A stretch of 8,947 nucleotides of DNA from Elusimicrobiota bacterium (GTDB lineage Bacteria; Elusimicrobiota; Elusimicrobia; Elusimicrobiales; UBA9959), in contig JAKLEK010000053.1 of assembly GCA_022703115.1 (NCBI GenBank), positions 1 to 8,947 of the forward strand. The letters run 5' to 3'. The position numbers were made by a program, and so were the translations under genes. Below are positions 1-4,892 of this stretch, piece by piece. Every line of letters starts with the position of its first letter. The stretch's first letter is position 1. The notes under the pieces were generated by a model that searched no databases, was not told the DNA's origin, and was given only the letters and a program-made list of their open reading frames with translations.

Positions 1-558
1 ATAGCCGAGCTGCTCGGCGGTGAAGGCGGGGTCGGAATCGGCGCAGGCCAGATGGGTGTAAAGGCCGGCCGGCTCCGCCGCGCCCGAAGCCGAAAGCGCT
101 CCGAATATCTCCAGCGCGGCCGGCTTCCTGGCGCCGATGCGCCCCATGCCGGTCTCGAGTTTCACGTGGCAGACCGCCTTGCGGCCGGCGGCGCGCGAAG
201 CCTCTATCACCTGCCGGGCGGCTTCCATGCTGGCTATGGTGACCATCAGGCCGCCGTTTATGGCCTCGACGAAGCTGTCGAAGGGATAAAGGCTGCCCAG
301 GACCAGGACCGGGGAAACGATGCCGGCCGACCGCAGGGCCAGTCCTTCCTCCACGGAAGAGACGCCGAAGCCCCAGGCCAGCTTTTCACGCTCTACGAAA
401 GCGGCGGTCTCGGCGGCGCCGTGGCCGTACGCGCCGGCTTTGACCACGAACATGACCCTGGCCCGGCCGGCCAGGGAGCGCGCTTTGATGAGATTGTTCC
501 TGAGAGCGGAAAGCTCGACTTCGGCCCAGGTGGGGCGGAGAAATTTCCGGTTCGCCAT
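1..558 (-). CDS. alr: Alanine racemase, N-terminal half (cut by left window edge)
   Basis: Alanine racemase is a PLP enzyme of the cytoplasm that interconverts L- and D-alanine for peptidoglycan. I translated the minus strand from the ATG at 558-556: 186 codons are open to the window edge, about half of a usual 360-380 residue protein, so the C-terminal beta domain lies outside. Seen in the sequence: the start MANRKFLRPTWAEVELSAL, the PLP-lysine segment VVKAGAYGHGA (family form VKA[N/D]AYGHG; here the residue two after Lys is Gly), the KLETGMGRIG segment matching the family KxDTGMGRxG (lysine and arginine near the cofactor), and YTHLACAD matching the conserved THxAxAD. It follows dnaB with a 55-nt gap holding a strong hairpin. 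I see no Shine-Dalgarno sequence before the ATG. It probably is the last gene seen here of the rpsF-dnaB unit. Identification is firm; the missing half cannot be judged. Confidence 0.93.
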   Translation of the reverse strand, partial: MANRKFLRPTWAEVELSALRNNLIKARSLAGRARVMFVVKAGAYGHGAAETAAFVEREKLAWGFGVSSVEEGLALRSAGIVSPVLVLGSLYPFDSFVEAINGGLMVTIASMEAARQVIEASRAAGRKAVCHVKLETGMGRIGARKPAALEIFGALSASGAAEPAGLYTHLACADSDPAFTAEQLGY

Positions 559-586
559 ATGAGACGTCAGACGCGGGACACGGAAC

Positions 587-604
587 GCCGGCGGCGCCGC
601 CGGC
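587..604. repeat. 18-nt perfect GC palindrome between dnaB and alr
   Basis: The bases GCCGGCGGC GCCGCCGGC form a perfect 18-nt palindrome. Outer bases extend the structure: GGAAC (582-586) pairs with GTTCC (610-614), the latter touching the dnaB stop codon (614-616). In RNA this would be a very stable hairpin in the 55-nt dnaB-alr gap. No T-run follows on either strand, so it is not a classical intrinsic terminator. It may act as a processing or stability element, or lower readthrough into alr; this is inference. Confidence 0.6.
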
Positions 605-613
605 CCGCGGTTC

Positions 614-2008
614 CTAAAGGATCGCCTCTTCTTCCGCGATGACCTCGGTGCCTGGCATTTGCGGGTTCTCGAACCTGGTCAGCTCGGACCTGAAATAGAG
701 TTCCACTTCCCCGACGGGGCCGTTGCGCTGCTTGGCTATAATGAGGGAAGCCTTGTTCTTCAGGGTGGGGTCCTCGCGGTTGTAGTATTCCGGCCGGTGT
801 ATCAGGGCGACCAGGTCGGCGTCCTGCTCCAGCGAGCCGGATTCGCGCAGGTCGGAAAGCTGCGGACGGTTCCCTTCGCGGCCCTTATCCTCGCTGCGGC
901 GGTTGAGCTGCGAGAGCGCCAGCACCGGCACCCTCAGGGAACGGGCGAGGTCCTTCAGCAGGCGGGATATCTCCGAGACTTCCTGCTGCCGGCTTTCCAT
1001 CCTGCCTGTGCCCCTGATGAGCTGTATGTAGTCTATTATTATCAGGCCCAGGGCCTTGTTCTGGTTCTTGAGCTGGCTTTGCAGCTTCCGCACGCGGGAG
1101 CGGATATCGAGTATGGAAAGGCTGGAAGAGTCGTCTATCCAGAGCGGCGCGGAGGCTATCTTGCCGGAGAACCGGGTAAGGTCGGTCCAGACTTCCCTGG
1201 GGAAAAAACCTTTGCGGATGCTGTGCAGGTTCGCGCCGGCCGCCGAACAGAGCATGCGCTGGAAGATCGCGTACTTGTCCATTTCCAGCGAGAAGATGGC
1301 GACCGGGATCTGCGGCTTGCCGGTGTCGTCCACGGCCGCGTGGTAGGCCATGTTCAGCGCCATCGCGGTCTTGCCCTGGCTGGGACGGGCCGCCAGTATA
1401 ACGAGGTCGGACCGCTGCAGCCCGGAGGTCATCTCGTCGAAGCGGCGGAAGCCGGTAGGGACGCCGGTGACGGCGCTCTTCTCACCGTGCGCCTTCTCCA
1501 GGCGCTCTATGACCTCCTGCGCCAGATCGTGAGCGGAGGAGAAACCGTGGTCGGTGCTGGTCTCGGCCACGTCGATTATCTGTTCCTGCGCGTAATCCAG
1601 TATACGGGAGGCGTCCTCGGCGTTCTCGAAGGACTTCTCTATGACCCCGGTGGAGACCCTTATCAGGTCCCGCAGAAGGGCCTTTTCCTTGACCAGCTGG
1701 GCGTAGGCCTGGGTATGCGCGGAGGTGGAAACCTTCTCCATCAGGTCGGACAGGTACGCCTGTCCGCCCAGAGCCTCAAGCCGGTTGTTCTTCTTGAGCT
1801 CGTCGGAGAGCGTCACGATGTCCACCGGCTGATTGCGGTTGTAAAGGTCGGTTATCGACTCGAAGATCCTGCGGTGGACGTCGCTGTAGAAATGCTTGGG
1901 CTGGAGGATCTCCATGACCATGCCGATGGCGTCCTTCTCTATCAGCATGGCCCCCAAAACGGCCATCTCTGCCTCAATTGATTGCGGCGGGACTTTGGCG
2001 TAGGTCAT
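614..2008 (-). CDS. dnaB: Replicative DNA helicase DnaB
   Basis: DnaB is the hexameric ATP-driven helicase that unwinds DNA at the replication fork and recruits primase. The 464-residue product has the usual length. It has a DnaB N-terminal domain (about residues 5-110, beginning VPPQSIEAEMAVLGAML), a linker, and a RecA-like C-terminal ATPase (about 178-450). Seen motifs: Walker A ARPSQGKT (207-214, with Gln where Met is usual), catalytic Glu in FSLEM (E242), Walker B LIIIDY (322-327), the SQLNRR segment (366-371), DLRESGSLEQDAD (386-398) and the arginine-finger region KQRNGP (426-431). There is no intein, although dnaB is a frequent intein site. The gap to rplI upstream is 55 nt. The start ATG at 2008-2006 gives the conserved N-terminus, but the bases before it are pyrimidine-rich with no Shine-Dalgarno sequence, so initiation may depend on S1 or on an open leader. 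Very confident. Confidence 0.98.
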   Translation of the reverse strand: MTYAKVPPQSIEAEMAVLGAMLIEKDAIGMVMEILQPKHFYSDVHRRIFESITDLYNRNQPVDIVTLSDELKKNNRLEALGGQAYLSDLMEKVSTSAHTQAYAQLVKEKALLRDLIRVSTGVIEKSFENAEDASRILDYAQEQIIDVAETSTDHGFSSAHDLAQEVIERLEKAHGEKSAVTGVPTGFRRFDEMTSGLQRSDLVILAARPSQGKTAMALNMAYHAAVDDTGKPQIPVAIFSLEMDKYAIFQRMLCSAAGANLHSIRKGFFPREVWTDLTRFSGKIASAPLWIDDSSSLSILDIRSRVRKLQSQLKNQNKALGLIIIDYIQLIRGTGRMESRQQEVSEISRLLKDLARSLRVPVLALSQLNRRSEDKGREGNRPQLSDLRESGSLEQDADLVALIHRPEYYNREDPTLKNKASLIIAKQRNGPVGEVELYFRSELTRFENPQMPGTEVIAEEEAIL

Positions 2009-2029
2009 ACTGGAAATGAGAGGGAAGTG

Positions 2030-2053
2030 GGCGGGCGGAACCTTCCGCCCGCC
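2030..2053. repeat. 11-bp perfect GC hairpin between rplI and dnaB
   Basis: GGCGGGCGGAA and TTCCGCCCGCC form a perfect 11-bp inverted repeat separated by 2 nt; in practice a 9-bp stem with a 6-nt loop. It starts 11 nt beyond the rplI stop codon and ends 21 nt before the dnaB ATG. On the minus strand it is followed by CACTTCCCTCTC, which lacks a T-run, so a simple intrinsic terminator is unlikely. It could protect the upstream ribosomal mRNA from 3' decay, or reduce transcription or translation into dnaB; both are inference. Confidence 0.65.
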
Positions 2054-2063
2054 TGCGCCGGGC

Positions 2064-2513
2064 CTACTTGGTCTGCGCGGTCACCGTGACGCTGATCTTG
2101 GCCGTGATATCATGCTTGAGCGCTATCTCGACCTCGAACACGCCTACGGATTTGAGGGAGGCGGGAAGCTTCACCATGTCCTTGTCCACTTCCACGTCGG
2201 CGGCGGCGAGGTTCTTGATTATGTCGCTCTTAGCCACCGAACCGAACATGATCCCGTCCTCGGAAACCGGCCTGGAGAAGGAGAGCGAGATGCCGGAGAT
2301 CTTCTTAGCTATGGCGCGAAGCCCGGCCTCTTCGGCCGCGATCCGCTTGTTCCGCTTCTCTTCGCTGTTCTTCCAGGCCTTGAGCACGCCGGGGGTGGCG
2401 GCTTCGGCCAGCCCGCGGGGCACCAGGAAATTACGGCCGTAACCGTCGCGCACGTTCTTGACATCGCCGGTCTTGCCCAGAGTGGGCACGTCTTTCTTCA
2501 GGATGACTTTCAT
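2064..2513 (-). CDS. rplI: 50S ribosomal protein L9 (bL9)
   Basis: L9 binds 23S rRNA near the base of the L1 stalk and affects reading-frame maintenance. The product is 149 residues, normal for the family. The N-terminal domain (about 1-45) shows the L9 signature: MKVILKKDVPTLGKTGDVK, then VRDGYGRNFLVPRGLAEAAT. A charged central helix (about 45-75) joins the C-terminal domain (about 78-147, starting ISLSFSRPVSEDGIMFGSV). The start is the ATG at 2513-2511, preceded by TGGAG with a spacing of about 8-9 nt. It lies 31 nt after rpsR, in the conserved rpsF-ssb-rpsR-rplI order, and a strong hairpin follows its stop. Very confident. Confidence 0.98.
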   Translation of the reverse strand: MKVILKKDVPTLGKTGDVKNVRDGYGRNFLVPRGLAEAATPGVLKAWKNSEEKRNKRIAAEEAGLRAIAKKISGISLSFSRPVSEDGIMFGSVAKSDIIKNLAAADVEVDKDMVKLPASLKSVGVFEVEIALKHDITAKISVTVTAQTK

Positions 2514-2544
2514 TTGGAACGCTCCAGTTGATCGAGAGTTGGGC

Positions 2545-2862
2545 TCAGCCGGAATACGGCAGGATCGACAGGTTCCTGTTGATCTTGACCGCGCGGGCCA
2601 GCTGGCGCTGATGCTTGGCGCAGGCGCCGGTTATCCGCCTTGAGAGTATCTTTCCGCCCTCGGCGCAGAAGCTTTTCACTATCTGCACCTGTTTGTAATC
2701 CACGCTGGCTATCTTTTCGGCGCACAGGCGGCACACTTTGCGGCGCGGCGCGAAATGCTTGCGGCCCCCGAACGGAGGCCTGCGCGGACCGGCGCCAGGA
2801 GCGGCCGGCCGCGGAGCCGCCGGCTGCTGGGCCGGAGTGTTCTCTTGCGGTTCGTTGATCAT
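2545..2862 (-). CDS. rpsR: 30S ribosomal protein S18 (bS18), four-cysteine form
   Basis: S18 binds the 30S platform as a partner of S6, which is encoded two genes upstream. The product is 105 residues, longer than the usual 75-90 because of an N-terminal tail (about residues 8-36) rich in Pro, Ala and Gly and likely disordered. The core (37-105) is typical: the DYKQVQIVKSF region, GGKILSRRITGACAKHQRQLARAVK, and the ending LSILPY. Four cysteines are present: C44 and C47 as CxxC, C66 and C81. This matches a metal-binding (C+) type of S18, as known for some ribosomal proteins with paired Zn and non-Zn forms; zinc binding here is inferred. The start ATG at 2862-2860 has AAGGGG 8 nt upstream. It lies 26 nt after ssb. 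Very confident on identity. Confidence 0.97.
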   Translation of the reverse strand: MINEPQENTPAQQPAAPRPAAPGAGPRRPPFGGRKHFAPRRKVCRLCAEKIASVDYKQVQIVKSFCAEGGKILSRRITGACAKHQRQLARAVKINRNLSILPYSG

Positions 2863-2888
2863 AGGTTCATCCCCTTGCTAGATATCGG

Positions 2889-3332
2889 TCAGAACGGCAC
2901 TTCGTCCATATCGGACGCGGAGGCCTTATCCGCGGCCGTTTCGGTCTCCGCGGCCTCGGCCGCGGGCTCGTGCTGGCCGCCGCTTTCGGCGGTGGCCAGG
3001 AACTGCACCCTTCTGGCCACGACGCGCATGACTTTGCGCTTCTGGCCCGTCTTATCCGTATATTCCGAGTTGACGAGGCGTCCTTCCACGAAAGCCGGGA
3101 CGCCTTTTCTGGCGCGTTCCTTACAGCGGTCGGCCATCGGGCCCCACACGCTGACGGGAACGAAAGTCGTATCGTCCTTCCACTCTCCGGTGGCCTGGTC
3201 CTTATAGCGGCGGTTGACGGCCAGGTCGAAACTGCAGACGCCAAGACCCTTCTGCGTGTACCTCATGTCCGGGTCCCGGGTGAGGCGTCCGGATATCAGC
3301 ACCAGATTCTGTTCGGGTATCCTGACGTTCAT
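2889..3332 (-). CDS. ssb: Single-stranded DNA-binding protein
   Basis: SSB coats single-stranded DNA during replication, repair and recombination and recruits partner proteins through its C-terminal tip. The product is 147 residues. An OB fold spans about 1-112 (ISGRLTRDPDMRYT near the start, then FDLAVNRRYKD, FVPVSVWG, and KGVPAFVEGRL). A low-complexity Ala/Glu/Thr tail follows (about 117-138). The acidic tip is DMDEVPF, a close variant of the canonical DDDIPF, so partner binding is probably retained. It lies between rpsF and rpsR, 43 nt after rpsF. The start ATG at 3332-3330 has only a weak GGGG placed 3 nt upstream, so its ribosome binding site is poor. Very confident. Confidence 0.97.
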   Translation of the reverse strand: MNVRIPEQNLVLISGRLTRDPDMRYTQKGLGVCSFDLAVNRRYKDQATGEWKDDTTFVPVSVWGPMADRCKERARKGVPAFVEGRLVNSEYTDKTGQKRKVMRVVARRVQFLATAESGGQHEPAAEAAETETAADKASASDMDEVPF

Positions 3333-3375
3333 AAACCCCGGCCGGGCGGACGCAGCCGCGCCGGTCCCCGGCCTG

Positions 3376-3684
3376 TCAGGCCTTCTTCACCGCCGGCTCG
3401 ATAGCGGCCCTGAGCATCATGGCCCTTAAGATCGGTTCCTGGAGCTTGAGGTTATGGGTGATGTTCTTCACGGCCCCGGGGCCGGCTTTGACCTTCATAT
3501 AAAGGTAGAACCCGTCCCGGTGTTTGCGCACGGCGTGCGAAAATTTTTTCCTGCCGAGCCTGTCTTCATTGAGGATCTCGGCCTTTTCATCCGTCACTAT
3601 CTTCTTGGCCTTGTCCACGATCTCATTGGCCTCGGTCTCCGAAACCTGAGGGTTTATGATGATCATCAGTTCGTATGTATTCAT
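3376..3684 (-). CDS. rpsF: 30S ribosomal protein S6 (bS6)
   Basis: S6 joins the 30S platform together with S18. The product from the ATG at 3684-3682 is 102 residues, normal for the family. It begins MNTYELMIIINPQVSE, the expected first beta strand, continues with GRKKFSHAVRKHRDGFYLYM, and ends with the helix and strand ILRAMMLRAAIE and a short basic tail. The frame stays open upstream to 4017, but that extra sequence is not S6-like and lies in the repeat region, so the family start is chosen. No Shine-Dalgarno sequence is present. Instead a promoter-like pair has its -10 hexamer ending 8 nt before the ATG, which predicts a leaderless or nearly leaderless transcript. First gene of the rpsF-ssb-rpsR-rplI-dnaB-alr run. 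Confidence 0.97.
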   Translation of the reverse strand: MNTYELMIIINPQVSETEANEIVDKAKKIVTDEKAEILNEDRLGRKKFSHAVRKHRDGFYLYMKVKAGPGAVKNITHNLKLQEPILRAMMLRAAIEPAVKKA

Positions 3685-3692
3685 AGTGGCTA

Positions 3693-3722
3693 ATGATACC
3701 AAAAACGCGGCCCCCCTATCAA
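3693..3722 (-). promoter_or_regulatory. Predicted sigma-70-type promoter of the rpsF operon
   Basis: On the minus strand TTGATA (3722-3717) is followed after 18 nt by TATCAT (3698-3693). Each hexamer matches consensus at 5 of 6 bases. The bases TGG directly before the -10 make an extended -10 (TGn). Eight nt separate the -10 from the rpsF ATG, so a start site 6-9 nt downstream falls at or within 3 nt of the ATG. In a GC-rich intergenic region this AT-rich pair stands out. It is a prediction from sequence; the start site is not measured. Confidence 0.7.
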
Positions 3723-3797
3723 CCCGAATCTTGGATCGCGAGGCTGGAGCCGGAGGCAGGGGAGCTGGTAGTAATCCGCAACCAGGGTCCGCAGCCA

Positions 3798-4005
3798 ACG
3801 GGGGCAGACTTCTGCCGGCCGGGCCGGGGTTTCCTGAAAAAGCCGTCTGAAGGCCATAGGCCAGAGGGCCGGTATTCTCCGCCGGCGCGTGAACTCGGCA
3901 AAAAAGCAAAGTTTTTCGCCTCGAACATTCACGCGCCGTCCCGGAGGGATACGCTCCGATTACCGGCCCTAAACCCCTCAATGGCCGGCAGAAGCCTGCC
4001 CCCGT
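3798..4005. repeat. Long imperfect inverted repeat, about 208 nt, four matched arm segments
   Basis: Four segments of the left arm recur in reverse complement, in mirrored order, in the right arm: 3798-3820 with 3983-4005 (22 of 23 bases match), 3826-3832 with 3971-3977 (7 of 7), 3865-3876 with 3959-3970 (11 of 12), and 3883-3893 with 3928-3938 (11 of 11). The apex (3894-3927) includes runs of A and T that can pair. The left arm has about 32 extra bases (3833-3864). The outermost segments are themselves small palindromes (GGCAGA-CT-TCTGCC at 3803-3816). The layout recalls paired REP/BIME-type elements or a MITE, or a structured RNA; which of these cannot be settled here. Confidence 0.7.
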
Positions 4006-4071
4006 CGCCTGCTCCAAACAAGGTAATAGCCATCACTTACTAGGCCCCCGGGCCACTGGTCGGATAGGGCC

Positions 4072-4860
4072 TCAGCGGCGGGCGGGCCTCAGGGCGCGCT
4101 TGCGGCAGATAACTATCTGCTTCCCGCTCTCACCCGAGAACGGGGAACGGTCGAAATTTCCGTACACCCTTTCTATCCGGAAACCGTTATAGTGGAGCAG
4201 GGCCTCCAGCTCGGCCGGGTAGAAGCAGCGCAGGTTCAGCCGGCGCCGCCGCGCGCCGCCGCGCCCGCGCTTGTAATGCCAGACTATGCGCGAGACCTGC
4301 GCCTTCCTGTCGTAAGAATACTGCTCGTTCACCAGTATCCCGATCCCAGTCGCCGGGTCCTTATAGCAGCTCACCGGCAGCAGTTCGTCCCCTTCCCTCA
4401 CCAGACAGCGCGGGTCCGGGTTGAAAACGTCCAGGATGAACCTGCCCCCCGGGGCCAGCACTTTCCTCACGCCGCCGAAGAACCTCTCGAGCGAGGCCCT
4501 GTCGTGCAGATGCTGAAGCGAGTTAAAAGCGATGAAAACAAGGCCGAAACGCCGCCTCAGCCGCCCGATATCCCTCATATCCAGGCGTTCGAACGAGGCC
4601 CCGACCCCCGCTTCGCGGGCCTTGGCGCGCGCCCTCGCCAGCATCGGGGCCGCCACGTCCACTCCGGTGATGTCCACCCCGGCCGCGGCCAGCGGGATCG
4701 TCAGACGGCCCGTGCCGCAGGCCAGCTCCAGCACCGGCCCCCCGGCTTTCCTGGCCTCGGCTAGATAAAAAGGCAGGTCGCAGGGAGGTTCCCCGTTATA
4801 AAGGTCGTAATGAAGACCGTCCCAGTAGACCTCGGACCCGTCGGGTATCCTGTGTTCCAT
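4072..4860 (-). CDS. Class I SAM-dependent methyltransferase, substrate unknown
   Basis: The product should transfer a methyl group from S-adenosylmethionine to an unknown acceptor. The Rossmann-fold motifs are clear, numbered from the ATG at 4860: motif I VLELACGTGRL (43-53), motif II GVDVAAPML with acidic D68, the segment FERLDMRD (90-97), motif IV LVFIAFNSLQHL (107-118), and the post-motif LAPGGRFILDVFNP (135-148). The C-terminal half (about 150-260) has a KRGRGGARRRR basic stretch and resembles the beta-rich tail of Methyltransf_25/11-type enzymes. I chose ATG over the upstream in-frame GTG at 4872 because GGAAC lies 7 nt before the ATG, while the GTG has no suitable site. It starts 32 nt after purNH, so co-transcription with the purine genes is likely. 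A small-molecule acceptor is a guess; there is no evidence for a purine role. Confidence 0.88.
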   Translation of the reverse strand: MEHRIPDGSEVYWDGLHYDLYNGEPPCDLPFYLAEARKAGGPVLELACGTGRLTIPLAAAGVDITGVDVAAPMLARARAKAREAGVGASFERLDMRDIGRLRRRFGLVFIAFNSLQHLHDRASLERFFGGVRKVLAPGGRFILDVFNPDPRCLVREGDELLPVSCYKDPATGIGILVNEQYSYDRKAQVSRIVWHYKRGRGGARRRRLNLRCFYPAELEALLHYNGFRIERVYGNFDRSPFSGESGKQIVICRKRALRPARR

Positions 4861-4892
4861 GATCGGTTCCACGATCGGCGGCTGGCAGTGCC

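Larger units (their letters stand above)
3685..4071. other. 387-nt intergenic region between methyltransferase and rpsF
   Basis: No gene is supported here. It holds the rpsF promoter at its left end and a long imperfect inverted repeat (3798-4005). Short open frames cross it on both strands, but they lack ribosome binding sites and recognisable protein features. Just after the methyltransferase stop the minus strand can form a short GC stem (GGCCC with GGGCC, near 4042-4053) without a T-tract, so no intrinsic terminator is clear. Confidence 0.6.

Noticed and set aside
52..642. Plus-strand open frame (196 codons) opposite alr
   Set aside because: The minus-strand translation is clearly alanine racemase; the plus-strand product is low-complexity Arg/Gly-rich sequence with no motif.
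659..1981. Long plus-strand open frame (440 codons) opposite dnaB
   Set aside because: It mirrors dnaB, which has all helicase motifs. Its translation lacks recognisable domains, and long antisense frames are expected at this GC.
2030..2053. Intrinsic transcription terminator between rplI and dnaB
   Set aside because: The stem is strong but no T-tract follows on either strand, so it is recorded only as an inverted repeat.
3685..4017. N-terminal extension of rpsF to 4017
   Set aside because: The extra 111 codons show no S6 similarity, cross the inverted repeat and the promoter, and would give an S6 of twice the normal length.
3769..4042. TAGTAA/TTACTA as terminal repeats of a mobile element around the inverted repeat
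   Set aside because: The 6-nt match (3769-3774 and 4037-4042) is short, lies at different distances from the arms, and could be chance.
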